The notes: generated by a model not told the origin, from the letters alone. A DNA stretch of 64,000 nt from Cohnella zeiphila (GCF_014212055.1 NZ_JACJVO010000012.1:1-64000), one strand, 5' to 3'; shown: positions 25,966 through 35,014, counted from the first letter of the stretch. Numbers and translations: made by a program.

Positions 25966-27639
25966 ATGAAGCCATTATACGGGAAAGACGCGCTGCTGCC
26001 GGAGAAGCTCCGGATCCTTTTCCTGGGGGACAGCATTACCGACGACGGTACTTATATCGCCTTTATGGACGCTTACTTCCGCCTCCACGCGCCGGAGAGC
26101 CGGATCGAGCTGATCAACCTCGGCGTCAGCAGCGAGACGGCTTCGGGCCTGAGCGAGCCCGCTCACCCGTTCCCGCGGCCCTGCGTGCACGACCGGCTGG
26201 AGCGGGCCCTCGCCGAGACCCGGCCCGATTGGGTCGTCGTCTGCTACGGGATGAACGACGGCATCTATCATCCGCTGTCCGAGGAGCGGTTCCGGGCTTA
26301 TCGGGACGGCATCCTCCGGCTGCTCGGCCGGATCCGGCAGGCGGGCGCGAAGGCGATCGCCATGACGCCGCCGCCGTTCGATCCGGCATCGCTGGCGGGC
26401 GGCGCGGAAAAGCTGCTGCCGGAAGGCCTTCCGGCATACAGCTACGAGACGCCTTACGCCGATTACGAGAGCGTGCTGAAGCGTTACGCGGACTGGGTGC
26501 TGTCGCTTGGCGAGGATACGGCGGACGCGACCGTCGGCATTCACGGCGAGATGCTGGCGCATATCGCGAGGGAGCGGGCGGCGAACCCGGCTTACTTGTC
26601 GGGGGATGGCATCCATCCGTTCGCTCCGAGCCACTGGGTGATGGCGAAGTCGCTGCTGCGCACGCTGTTCAACGTCTCGCTGGAGAGGGCTCCGGATTAC
26701 GTGGCGGACCCGGACGGCTCGGCTTCCTTCGATCTGATCCGGTCCCGGCACCGGCTCGCGAGCGCGGCCTGGAAAGAGCACGTGGGGCACACGAATCCGA
26801 ACAAAGCGGAAGGAGCGCTGCCGCTCGCGGAGGCGCAGGCGGAGATCGAGGCGCTGGAGGCGCGCATTCGGGAGCTGGTTGCCGGGAAGCCGGAGCTTCG
26901 CGAGGCGGTCAGCTGGTCAGAGTGGGAAGGCCATGAGCGGATCGACTTTATGGTGGACGGAAGAGAAGGCTTCTTGATCCTGCCGAAGGAGCCGGCGGCG
27001 GGGCGGCCTTGGGTGTGGCGGGCGGAGTTTTTCGACGCGTTCGCCTATGCCGATCGGGCGCTGCTGGCGCAGGGCTGGTGCCTTGCCTACTACCGCATCA
27101 GCGATATGTACGGCTGTCCGGGCGCGGTGGAGCGGATGCGGCAGTTCCAGGATTACGCGGAAGAGAAGTTCGATCTGGCAAAAAGGACGGTGCTGTTCGG
27201 CTTCAGCCGCGGCGGGCTGTATTCGTTCAACTACGCGGCGGCGCATCCCGAGCGGGTGCGGCTGCTCTACCTCGATGCGCCGGTGCTCGACATCCGCAGT
27301 TGGCCCGGCGGCCTGGGCGCGGGACCCGGCAGCGCGTTCGAATGGTCGCTGTGTCTTGCCGTGTACGGGCTGACCGAGGAGACGGCTCGGGACGCGAAGG
27401 TGTCGCCTCTGGATCAGGTCGAGCCCGTGGCCGCGGCCGGCATCCCGATTCTGATCGTGGCCGGAGATGCCGACGAGCCGGTGCCTTATGAGGAGAACGG
27501 CGCGCTGCTGGCGGAGCGGTACCGCGAGCTCGGCGGGACGATCGAGACGATCGTGAAGCCGGGCGTCGGCCACCATCCGCACAGCCTGTCCGACCCGGCT
27601 CCGATCGTAGCGTTCGTGCAGGAGCACGCGCGGGCGTGA
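25966..27639 (+). CDS. two-domain hydrolase: SGNH/GDSL esterase fused to alpha/beta-hydrolase
   Basis: A 557-residue, probably cytosolic protein (no signal peptide). The N-terminal SGNH domain (about 15-240) has FLGDSITDDG (S23), YGMNDG (N97) and GDGIHPF (H217). A charged helical linker (about 285-305) joins a C-terminal alpha/beta-hydrolase (about 310-555) with nucleophile GFSRGG (S414), an AGDADEP acid region and the GVGHHPHS histidine. Both active sites look intact. It may remove two kinds of ester or acyl groups from a plant-type carbohydrate; the substrate is inferred only. Confidence 0.8.
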   Translation: MKPLYGKDALLPEKLRILFLGDSITDDGTYIAFMDAYFRLHAPESRIELINLGVSSETASGLSEPAHPFPRPCVHDRLERALAETRPDWVVVCYGMNDGIYHPLSEERFRAYRDGILRLLGRIRQAGAKAIAMTPPPFDPASLAGGAEKLLPEGLPAYSYETPYADYESVLKRYADWVLSLGEDTADATVGIHGEMLAHIARERAANPAYLSGDGIHPFAPSHWVMAKSLLRTLFNVSLERAPDYVADPDGSASFDLIRSRHRLASAAWKEHVGHTNPNKAEGALPLAEAQAEIEALEARIRELVAGKPELREAVSWSEWEGHERIDFMVDGREGFLILPKEPAAGRPWVWRAEFFDAFAYADRALLAQGWCLAYYRISDMYGCPGAVERMRQFQDYAEEKFDLAKRTVLFGFSRGGLYSFNYAAAHPERVRLLYLDAPVLDIRSWPGGLGAGPGSAFEWSLCLAVYGLTEETARDAKVSPLDQVEPVAAAGIPILIVAGDADEPVPYEENGALLAERYRELGGTIETIVKPGVGHHPHSLSDPAPIVAFVQEHARA

Positions 27640-27656
27640 GCTCGCGCCTATCAAAG

Positions 27657-27683
27657 GAGCGCAGCCTCGGTGGGGCTGCGCTC
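27657..27683. terminator. hairpin between convergent genes
   Basis: GAGCGCAGCC (27657-27666) pairs with GGCTGCGCTC (27674-27683). It lacks a T-run, so termination is likely but weak. Confidence 0.5.
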
Positions 27684-27703
27684 TCTGGCGACCGGGCGTA
27701 CCG

Positions 27704-28327
27704 CTAGACTTCAACGCCGGTCAAATATTTTTCCACCAATACGGATAGCAGTTGGATGCCGACCTCGTTATGCCCGCCTTCGGGGATGATCAGGTCGGCG
27801 TATTTTTTGGAAGGCTCAATGAACGCTTCATGCATCGGCTTCACGGTGGACAGATATTGATGATGGATCGACTGGATCGTTCGCCCGCGCTCCTCGATGT
27901 CGCGGAGCACCCGGCGGAGGATGCGCACGTCCGGATCGGTGTCGACGAACACCTTGATGTCCAGCAGCCCGCGAAGCGTCTCGTCCGACAGCACGTGAAG
28001 CCCTTCGAGGATGACGATCGGGTTCGGCTCCAGCCTGACGTTTTCCGTCCGGGAACGGGCATGCACCGTAAAATCGTAAACGGGAGCGAACGCCACGCGG
28101 CCTTCCTGAAGGGACCTTAAGTGCTCGGCCAGCAGCTCGTTGTCGAAGGCCAGCGGGTGGTCGTAGTTGATCGTCGCGCGATCCTCCAGGTCCAGATTCG
28201 AGTGATCCTTATAGTAGTTGTCCTGCGAGATGAAGGTGGCTTGGCCCGTGCCGAGCCGCTCCATGACGGAGCGGGCGACCGTCGTTTTCCCCGATCCGGT
28301 GCCGCCTGCGATGCCGATCGTGAGCAT
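27704..28327 (-). CDS. udk: uridine kinase
   Basis: A 207-residue P-loop kinase phosphorylating uridine/cytidine (salvage). Walker A is GIAGGTGSGKTT, then SQDNYYKDHSNL, the YDHPLAFDN substrate region and ILEGLHVL. Full-length and intact. It is divergent from the UMP kinase gene, so UMP is made and further phosphorylated from neighbouring loci. Confidence 0.95.
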   Translation of the reverse strand: MLTIGIAGGTGSGKTTVARSVMERLGTGQATFISQDNYYKDHSNLDLEDRATINYDHPLAFDNELLAEHLRSLQEGRVAFAPVYDFTVHARSRTENVRLEPNPIVILEGLHVLSDETLRGLLDIKVFVDTDPDVRILRRVLRDIEERGRTIQSIHHQYLSTVKPMHEAFIEPSKKYADLIIPEGGHNEVGIQLLSVLVEKYLTGVEV

Positions 28328-28431
28328 GCGAGTCGATGATCCTCCTCTGAACTTCCCGTTATCATTCCCTTAGTATAGCATAGTTCGACATCGCTGCCTT
28401 TTCCGCTATTCCCCATTCCGAAGGTTATGGG

Positions 28432-28461
28432 TTTACTTCCGGAAGGGGTTCGTCGTAAAAT
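28432..28461 (+). promoter_or_regulatory. candidate promoter of the leader/pyrH transcript
   Basis: TTTACT (28432-28437), an 18-base spacer and TAAAAT (28456-28461), placed 35 bases before the leader ORF. Confidence 0.4.
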
Positions 28462-28495
28462 AGGGTAATGCCAATTTCAGGGAAGGAGTGGGCGT

Positions 28496-28588
28496 ATGAG
28501 GAGAAGGCGGGTCGGCCCCGGTCGAACGGCGTCGTTTCGCTTTTCATTCGTTCATTCCATTGAAGCACTAAGGCCTTTGAGGTCTTAG
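28496..28588 (+). CDS. putative 30-residue leader peptide (Arg-rich)
   Basis: Begins MRRRRVGPGRTASF with AAGGAG seven bases upstream. Its TAG (28586-28588) falls inside the 3' arm of the terminator that precedes pyrH. Eight of the 30 codons are Arg. A translated frame that ends inside a terminator stem is the classical layout of transcription attenuation, but the ORF could be chance. Confidence 0.4.
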   Translation: MRRRRVGPGRTASFRFSFVHSIEALRPLRS

Positions 28589-28596
28589 TGTTTTTT
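28566..28596 (+). terminator. terminator/attenuator in the pyrH 5' leader
   Basis: CACTAAGGCCT pairs with AGGTCTTAGTG (one G-U pair) around TTG, followed by T6. It lies between divergent udk and pyrH, so the only plus-strand transcript it can stop is the one leading into pyrH. Confidence 0.8.
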
Positions 28597-28622
28597 ATTT
28601 TGGATGCGGAGGTGCATGGATC

Positions 28623-29360
28623 ATGGCCAGGTATCGAAGGGTTCTGATCAAGCTCAGCGGAGGGGCGGTGGCCGGACAGTCGGAGTTCGGGTTCGAGCCG
28701 GAAAAGCTGGACCACATCGCCAGCGAGATTCTGTCCGTCGTCGATCTGGGGGTCGAAGTGTCGCTCGTCATCGGCGGCGGCAACATCTTCCGCGGCCATA
28801 TGGCGGAGAGCTGGGGCATCGAGCGGGCGGAAGCCGACAACATCGGCACGCTGGCGACCGTCATCAACAGCCTCATGCTCCGCGGCGTGCTCAAAGCCAA
28901 AACCGTCAAAGAAGTGCGCGTCATGACCGCGATCCCGGTCGCCTCCTTCGCCGAGCCGTACATCCGGCTGCGGGCGGTTCACCATCTGGAGAAGGGGTAC
29001 ATCGTCATTTTCGCGGGCGGGAACGGCCAGCCTTATGTCACGACCGACTACCCGTCCGTGCAGCGGGCGATCGAAGTGAACTGCGACGCGCTGCTCGTGG
29101 CCAAGCAAGGCGTCGACGGCGTGCTCAGCGCCGATCCCCGGCTGGACCGGGGGGCGAGGAAGTTCACGTCGCTCCATTATAACGATGTCCTTCATCGCAA
29201 CCTGAAGGTGATGGACCAATCGGCGTTCATCCTGGCCCGCGACTACCACCTGCCCATGCACGTCTTCAACTTCGACCGGCCGGGCACCATGCGCGAGATC
29301 TGCGAAGGGACCGATCACGGGACGCTGATCAGCCGGGACTCGGCTTTGGTGATGGAGTGA
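28623..29360 (+). CDS. pyrH: UMP kinase (PyrH family), probable paralogue
   Basis: A 245-residue amino-acid-kinase-fold protein converting UMP to UDP: KLSGGAVAGQ, VIGGGNIFRG, the TLATVINSLML region and TTDYPSVQRAIEV. The usual neighbours tsf and frr are absent, so this may be a second pyrH rather than the housekeeping one. SGGAV replaces the common SGEAL. Preceded by a leader ORF and attenuator-like terminator. Confidence 0.9.
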   Translation: MARYRRVLIKLSGGAVAGQSEFGFEPEKLDHIASEILSVVDLGVEVSLVIGGGNIFRGHMAESWGIERAEADNIGTLATVINSLMLRGVLKAKTVKEVRVMTAIPVASFAEPYIRLRAVHHLEKGYIVIFAGGNGQPYVTTDYPSVQRAIEVNCDALLVAKQGVDGVLSADPRLDRGARKFTSLHYNDVLHRNLKVMDQSAFILARDYHLPMHVFNFDRPGTMREICEGTDHGTLISRDSALVME

Positions 29361-29377
29361 GGATGGGGGAGATTGGG

Positions 29378-29404
29378 GGAGTCTGCTGCGGCGGACTCCT
29401 TTTT
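29378..29404 (+). terminator. intrinsic terminator of pyrH
   Basis: GGAGTC (29378-29383) pairs with GGACTCC (29393-29399), followed by T5. Confidence 0.8.
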
Positions 29405-29496
29405 AATCGGTTCCTCATGCCGGGGCTTTGCACGAAGCCGGCCGATAGGATAAGCTGTTGGCATAAGATCAGGAAGCATCGGAGGAACTTGGCTTT

Positions 29497-29976
29497 ATGC
29501 AGATTCAAGTCGTATGCGTCGGCAAGCTGAAGGAAAAATATTGGTCGGACGGCGTGGCCGAATACGCCAAGCGGCTGGGCGCCTACGCCCGCCTCGACAT
29601 CCGCGAGCTGCCCGACGAGAAAACGCCGGACTCCATGAGCCCGGCGGAAGAAGAGCAGGTACGCATGCGCGAAGGCGAGCGCATCCTCGCCGCGCTGCGC
29701 GACGGCTCGCACGTCATCGCGCTCGCCATCGACGGCGAGCCCTGGTCGAGCGAGCAGCTTGCCGCCCACCTGGACAAGCAAGCCATCTACGGCGGCGGCT
29801 CCGTCTCCTTCGTCATCGGCGGCTCCCTCGGCCTCTCGCCCGCCGTCCTCTCCCGCGCCGACAAGAAGCTCAGCTTCGGCCGAATGACCTACCCTCACCA
29901 ACTGATGCGCGTGCTTCTTCTGGAGCAGGTATATAGGGCTTTTAAGATTAATCGGGGTGAACCGTATCATAAGTAA
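29497..29976 (+). CDS. rlmH: 23S rRNA (pseudouridine1915-N3) methyltransferase RlmH
   Basis: A 159-residue SPOUT-class enzyme (orfX in staphylococci) with the C-terminal trefoil-knot motif [12 protein letters not shown] and the invariant end RGEPYHK. It is intact. Its last codons (GAACCGTATCATAAGTAA) are the probable chromosomal attachment site of the mobile region that follows: the same sequence recurs downstream several times. Core composition changes abruptly just after its stop codon. Confidence 0.96.
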   Translation: MQIQVVCVGKLKEKYWSDGVAEYAKRLGAYARLDIRELPDEKTPDSMSPAEEEQVRMREGERILAALRDGSHVIALAIDGEPWSSEQLAAHLDKQAIYGGGSVSFVIGGSLGLSPAVLSRADKKLSFGRMTYPHQLMRVLLLEQVYRAFKINRGEPYHK

Positions 29977-29980
29977 CGGC
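29959..29980 (+). mobile_element. att-like site 1 (rlmH 3' end)
   Basis: GAACCGTATCATAAGTAACG, encoding EPYHK-stop of rlmH. It contains TATCATAA, the core of staphylococcal SCC att sites. It is the reference copy for the repeats downstream. Confidence 0.7.
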
Positions 29981-30054
29981 AACGGATTTGCATATCTATG
30001 TAATTGTTCTAATTGTTGTATAATAAAGAAAAGTGTCGAATGGAGAGGTTCATT

Positions 30055-32076
30055 ATGAGGTTAATCAAAGCAAGGGTTCAAAATTACAGAAGTATTATGG
30101 ATACCGGTTGGTTTGAGTTGGAGAATGATAAAACGATCCTTGTAGGCCCAAATGAGGCAGGAAAAACCGCAGTTCTACAAGCGTTACAAAAATTAAATGC
30201 TCCTCCAGATGTAAAACCATTTGATGCTTTGCGTGATTATCCTCGCTCAAAATATAACGATATTACAACGGGAAAAGTAGACCCGTCTAATGTTGTGGTG
30301 GTTGAAGGTAAATTTAAGATTGAACCTTCAGACAATATTGATTTGCCACCTGGTTATGAAAATTGTGTATATGTTTTTACAAGAAAGTTAGATAACAAGG
30401 CTACACACAACTTAGAAAAATGCCCAGCAACTACTACATACAAAGCTATTATAAAAGATTTGAAACGTATGGCAAGTCATGTCGACAAAATGGCTACTGA
30501 AGATGAATCAACACCGGATAAGGTGGAATTATTTGCTGGGAAATTAGCGACCATAACCGAAGAATGGAGTGAGAATTCATATATTGTAGGTGAGAAGGCG
30601 GAATCATTATCGAAATGGCTAGATAGTTTGTTTACACATATTGATGAAACCAATAGTACAGAAGAAGAGCGCTTTGATAGATTAAAAAATGCTGTATCTC
30701 AAAATAAAATAAAAGATGAGATTCTTAGTTCTTGTTATAAGAAATTGCCTCTATTTGTATATTTCAATAATTACTCCAGGGTAAAGCCATTAATCCATCT
30801 TGAGCAGCTAGCAAATAGAATTGAACAAAACAACCTACTAGATGAATATTATGATTATGGTAATATATGCCTATTAAAGTTGCTTGGGTTTAATGCACGG
30901 GATCTATCTAATCTTGGAAAGGCGACTGCCGCAAATTCGTCAGAGCAGCAAATCCAAAGTTATAGAGATCAGCTTGATAAACGCCAATACCAATTAAATG
31001 CAGCAAGTGTTAGACTGACTGAGGAAATAAGAAAAGTATGGATGCCCGATCGGAGTAGAAATGAAGCAGATAGGCTTAGGGTAGCTGCGGATGGTCAATA
31101 TCTAAAGGTAGTAGTTGAAGATGATTTAGGTGTCGAAATAGAGTTGGACCAAAGATCCGAAGGATTTCAGTGGTTAGTGTCTTTTTTTATTGTTTTCTTT
31201 GCTGAGGCCGAAGGTAAGCATGCAAATGCAATATTGCTATTAGATGAACCTGGACTTAATTTACATGCATTGAAACAGTCTGATTTCCGTCAGACAATTT
31301 CTAAATTAGGTGAGTCTAATCAAACAGTATATACGACTCATTCTCCTTTTATGGTCGGGGCTAATGAACTGGATTTAGTGCGTGTTGTAGAAATGACAGA
31401 CAGATATACTGGGACTAAGGTTCATACAACTATTACAGCAAATGATTCCAATGCAATGCTTCCCTTACAAGAGGCACTAGGTTACGATCTAGCGCAAAGT
31501 TTGTTCACTCAGCAGCGGAATCTTGTTTTTGAAGGTCTTACAGACTATTGGTACATTGAGTCCATTTCCGAAATGTTGCGTAATGATGGAATCATAGATT
31601 TAAATAAAAAAATTGCCTTGATACCGGCTGGAACTGCAAGCAAAGTTGTATACTATGCAACCATTTTGCGTGCACAAAATTTAAAGGTAGCTGCTTTATT
31701 TGACTCTGATCCAGAGGGAGAACAAGCGGCCAAACAAGACACTTTAGTTAATTTACTACAGAGCAAATCAATATTACAAATAAAGGACTTCTATACGGGA
31801 ACCTCAAAAAAAGTTGAGGTTGAGGATTTATTACGGGAAACACTTGTAAAAGTGGCTAGAACGGAGCTTGACTGGGATGTTGCTGATATTGCAGAAGTTC
31901 AGGTTGGCCGTCCAATTGCTGATATATTTGCTTCTCAAATCAGTGAGTTTTCGAAGTATCAACTTGCAAAAGCTTTTCTCAGATGGTCAAGAAACAATGA
32001 TTCACAATCATTGACTGAAACGGAACGTAGACAGTGGAAAGCCTTAATTGAGCAAGTGAATAAAGCACTAAAGTAA
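30055..32076 (+). CDS. OLD-family-like ATPase with TOPRIM domain (putative defence nuclease)
   Basis: A 673-residue protein. The N-terminal ABC/RecF-type ATPase has Walker A GPNEAGKT (about 31-38) and a long helical insert. Walker B LLLDEPGLNLH lies near 395, followed by the TTHSPFMV switch. A C-terminal TOPRIM-like domain has VFEGLTDYWYIE (about 492) and LFDSDPEGE (about 548). OLD proteins are ATP-dependent nucleases, several of which act in phage defence (e.g. GajA, Ariel/PARIS-type ATPases). GGAGAGG is 6 bases before ATG 30055, and TATAAT lies at 30019. AT-rich, unlike rlmH, so acquired. Confidence 0.8.
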   Translation: MRLIKARVQNYRSIMDTGWFELENDKTILVGPNEAGKTAVLQALQKLNAPPDVKPFDALRDYPRSKYNDITTGKVDPSNVVVVEGKFKIEPSDNIDLPPGYENCVYVFTRKLDNKATHNLEKCPATTTYKAIIKDLKRMASHVDKMATEDESTPDKVELFAGKLATITEEWSENSYIVGEKAESLSKWLDSLFTHIDETNSTEEERFDRLKNAVSQNKIKDEILSSCYKKLPLFVYFNNYSRVKPLIHLEQLANRIEQNNLLDEYYDYGNICLLKLLGFNARDLSNLGKATAANSSEQQIQSYRDQLDKRQYQLNAASVRLTEEIRKVWMPDRSRNEADRLRVAADGQYLKVVVEDDLGVEIELDQRSEGFQWLVSFFIVFFAEAEGKHANAILLLDEPGLNLHALKQSDFRQTISKLGESNQTVYTTHSPFMVGANELDLVRVVEMTDRYTGTKVHTTITANDSNAMLPLQEALGYDLAQSLFTQQRNLVFEGLTDYWYIESISEMLRNDGIIDLNKKIALIPAGTASKVVYYATILRAQNLKVAALFDSDPEGEQAAKQDTLVNLLQSKSILQIKDFYTGTSKKVEVEDLLRETLVKVARTELDWDVADIAEVQVGRPIADIFASQISEFSKYQLAKAFLRWSRNNDSQSLTETERRQWKALIEQVNKALK

Positions 32077-32090
32077 AGCTCGAAAGATAT

Positions 32091-32137
32091 GAGGAAGGGC
32101 GAGCTCAATTTGAGTAGCCCTTCTGCCCTTTTTTACT
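32091..32137 (+). terminator. intrinsic terminator of the ATPase gene
   Basis: GAAGGGC and GCCCTTC form a stem around an AT-rich loop. A second stretch, GCCCTTTTTT, supplies the T-run near 32130. Confidence 0.6.
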
Positions 32138-32165
32138 AGTGGCCTACGGATGTTCCAGAATAGAT

Positions 32166-32333
32166 TTAGATAATTACTTTCTGACTGTCTCCAATATTAA
32201 ATCTAATATGGCTTATATTTCTATCCTTAGTAACCGTTATTTTCTTGATCATTGTATGCACAAGCTGCTTCCGTTTCTCATGGCTGACATTTTCGAAGAT
32301 ACCACAAAAGGATACTGAGGTAAGGGAATTGCT
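32166..32333 (-). pseudogene. C-terminal remnant of a large serine recombinase
   Basis: Reading leftward, about 55 codons are open to a TAA (32166-32168), with VSHEKRKQLVHTMIKKITV followed by TKDRNISHIRFNIG. This matches the C-terminal tail of large serine recombinases, the class that includes SCC Ccr proteins (a helix, a basic beta strand of the IxKItV type, then I-x-I-x-F). It has no start, an in-frame stop upstream, and no catalytic domain. The remaining bases to 32553 are AT-rich with no supportable gene. Confidence 0.5.
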
Positions 32334-32553
32334 TTAAAAAATTGCTATCCATCTTATAGAACGTAAACGAATTCAATCCATTTCAGAATTTGAAGAGCTC
32401 ATATTCCTATAAATTCTCAATGAATACATTAACTGTTCTTCAGTGACTCCTTTGCCAAAGTCTCCTCCACAGTGAAAGTATCACAAATAACGTCAAAAGT
32501 AGTCTTTTGTATAATTTTCCTGCGACAGAAAGCTGATTGGGAGGAACGTCTAA

Positions 32554-33225
32554 ATGAGAATCCATAAGCTAACGGTAATCTGGATGGGTGTTGTAGGCGC
32601 AATCTCTCTCATAGTTGCTTGGGTACTAAAGCAGATTTCCCAAGATTTTTGGTCAAATATTGCAATAGGGATACTATCAAGTGGAATTCTTGCAATAGTT
32701 ATTTCGATCGTAGGGTACAATGTAGAGCGCCGAAGAATTTTGGAAGAGTTTTATTTACTAGCCTGTAAAGCCGTACGTAATATAATCTCGTATGAACGTA
32801 ATGGGAATGCTGAGAAAACAATGCGATCTGTAGTCCAAATGGCAAGCTACGACTATAGTGCTTTGGATAATGCATTCGCCAATATTGATTTTTTTTGGAA
32901 CGGTAAGAAACACAGAGCACGTATTTATAATAACATCTATTCAAGGATTGTAATGATGAGAAAAGCAATATCACAGAAGTCATTTCACTTTAGCCTTTAC
33001 CTATCAGGGAAAACGACAAATATTAACGTAATGAATCATTTTATCGAAGAACTTGATAAAGAATTGATTACATTTAGGGTTAGTGAAATTGAGGATCAGG
33101 AAGGCAATAAAACGATAATGAAATATGCATATAAAAACGCAAAAGATATTCTTGAAAAGGAGCTTAATACTTGGTACTTCAAGCTGATGTACGGAAAAAA
33201 GGGATTAGAGGTTAGTCTAGACTAA
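32554..33225 (+). CDS. small membrane protein with two N-terminal helices, unknown function
   Basis: A 223-residue protein. Two hydrophobic segments at about 8-25 and 33-53 (VIWMGVVGAISLIVAWVLK, NIAIGILSSGILAIVISIVG) are followed by a charged cytosolic region of about 165 residues, mostly helical. Not recognised. The 2TM-plus-helical layout recalls membrane effectors of abortive-infection systems. It lies 39 bases upstream of the caspase gene on the same strand, so the two are probably co-expressed. Confidence 0.7.
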   Translation: MRIHKLTVIWMGVVGAISLIVAWVLKQISQDFWSNIAIGILSSGILAIVISIVGYNVERRRILEEFYLLACKAVRNIISYERNGNAEKTMRSVVQMASYDYSALDNAFANIDFFWNGKKHRARIYNNIYSRIVMMRKAISQKSFHFSLYLSGKTTNINVMNHFIEELDKELITFRVSEIEDQEGNKTIMKYAYKNAKDILEKELNTWYFKLMYGKKGLEVSLD

Positions 33226-33264
33226 CGTTGGTAGACGCAGATTAGTATTTTTTATGTAGAGTAG

Positions 33265-34812
33265 GTGACACAAGAGTTGAATCATATAAAAGCATTTGTA
33301 GTAGGAGTCAGTGATTATAAAGCGGTAGGAGCAAAAGACCTTTCTTTTTGCAAGTCGGATATGCTTAACTTCAGTCAAGCAATAAAAGTTGGAATGCATG
33401 TTAAGGAGAAGGAGGTTGTTCGTCTAGGGCTATTAAATAATGGAGTTGTATCCGAAGCTGAATTCTGGAAGGAGTTACAAAGTTTTAATGCTAAGTTAGA
33501 TCACCATGATACGGCTATTTTCTACTTTTCAGGACATGGTACTTCGACTAATCCGCACTACCTCGTCTTAAGTGATGGTTTCGTAGAAACACAAAAGTTA
33601 ATTGAAGTTTTAAGTCAGTCGAAAGCAAAAAATAAGATTTTGTTTTTGGATTGCTGTTATTCTGGAAACTTTAGTATCAAAATGAGTTCGAAAATCGACA
33701 TAAGTGACTCTATTGATAAATTTAATGGGACAGGATATGCGATTTTAACATCTAGTAATGCATATGAGCCCTCCTATGGTGATAGAATAGGGAGTGTATT
33801 CACGAATATTTTATGCAACGCATTAACCAATAAGTTCTTAATCAGGGAGGGAGCTATATCCCTTCAAGATTTACAACTATGGGTAAAAAGAGCTCTGGAA
33901 ATATACACAAGAAATAACCCTAATTCTCCTCAACATGCTATCTTCAGAGCCGACATGGGAGGCACGATTTTCTTTCACACTGGGGATTTTAAACCGTATC
34001 CTAGAGAACATTATTACATCGAAAAGAATGAGTTTATTATTCATTCTGTAGATCCTGTTCATATTGGTTCGATTAAACGATATGCTGCTAAAGTAATACT
34101 AAAATCAATACCGACCGATGAGGAATTAGCGAATTGGGCAGCTCAGATAAGTGAACTACTTAAAAACGCTGATGTGTACAATAGTGAACGACAAAGATTA
34201 ATGTTTAAGGGGCAAGAAACCAATATAGTGTGGGTCTATTTTGGATTCTCCGAAGAAGACATTATTAATGGTAATTTTTATTGTATAGCTACATGGGTCG
34301 ATGAAAAGCAAAGTAAAGAATGGTGGCATCGGTTAAGCAGTGAGCATGAGTACATAATAAATGATATCCATCTCAAGAAAGTTCCTTTTTACAATATGCT
34401 AAAGGAATTCATAAATGAAAATAGCATTAGCGATATGGAAGTATTTGAACAAATTAAGCAGATTAGATTTGAAATGATAAATATAGCCGAACATATTATT
34501 TTTTCTTTTAACGAGTTGTGTAATCATATCCTCAGCGAAGATGAATTGTTTGATATTATCACACCATTATGTCCTCGACTAGATGAGCTTTTTTTAACTT
34601 TAACTGACATTGGATTTTCATCGACAAAAATAAAGGATTACAGAGAGGCTCATTTATCACTATTGGGTACAATTCATGACTTTTCTTACTTTTATAATAA
34701 AAAATACAAAGATCAGAGGGACCCTGCTAATCGAAAATCAGTAATGCAAATTACCATATCTAGATATCATACTGATCTAAAAAAACTAGAGCAGCTTGAT
34801 AAAGATTTTTGA
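33265..34812 (+). CDS. caspase-family (C14) protease with long C-terminal region
   Basis: A 515-residue protein. The N-terminal caspase-like domain (about 6-230) begins KAFVVGVSDYK, has the catalytic His in FYFSGHGTS (H91) and the Cys in FLDCCYSG (C130/C131; the second aligns with the metacaspase nucleophile). The C-terminal ~280 residues are unrecognised and helical, perhaps a sensor. Start GTG 33265 with a weak SD. Bacterial caspases often execute suicide responses, activating pore or effector partners. The adjacent 2TM protein is the natural candidate partner (inference). Confidence 0.8.
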   Translation: MTQELNHIKAFVVGVSDYKAVGAKDLSFCKSDMLNFSQAIKVGMHVKEKEVVRLGLLNNGVVSEAEFWKELQSFNAKLDHHDTAIFYFSGHGTSTNPHYLVLSDGFVETQKLIEVLSQSKAKNKILFLDCCYSGNFSIKMSSKIDISDSIDKFNGTGYAILTSSNAYEPSYGDRIGSVFTNILCNALTNKFLIREGAISLQDLQLWVKRALEIYTRNNPNSPQHAIFRADMGGTIFFHTGDFKPYPREHYYIEKNEFIIHSVDPVHIGSIKRYAAKVILKSIPTDEELANWAAQISELLKNADVYNSERQRLMFKGQETNIVWVYFGFSEEDIINGNFYCIATWVDEKQSKEWWHRLSSEHEYIINDIHLKKVPFYNMLKEFINENSISDMEVFEQIKQIRFEMINIAEHIIFSFNELCNHILSEDELFDIITPLCPRLDELFLTLTDIGFSSTKIKDYREAHLSLLGTIHDFSYFYNKKYKDQRDPANRKSVMQITISRYHTDLKKLEQLDKDF

Positions 34813-35014
34813 ATCAGCAGACGTGCGACTTAATGGCCAGAATTAAAACAGGGAATTGAGAGGGGAGTTATTAGCAAGTTACCTACTAACGGAAACTGGT
34901 TTAACTGAGCCTCTTCAGTAAAACAAGGGAATGAAGGGTAACGAAAGAAAAGCCCCTGCCCGTAAAACAGTGTGAAAAAGTTTTAAGAATGCTCTGGACG
35001 TATTTAAAAGATTC
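34813..35014. other. gene-free stretch at the end of cassette 1
   Basis: Two hundred bases between the caspase stop and the site-2 hairpin. I see no credible coding frame, promoter or terminator in it. Confidence 0.4.
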
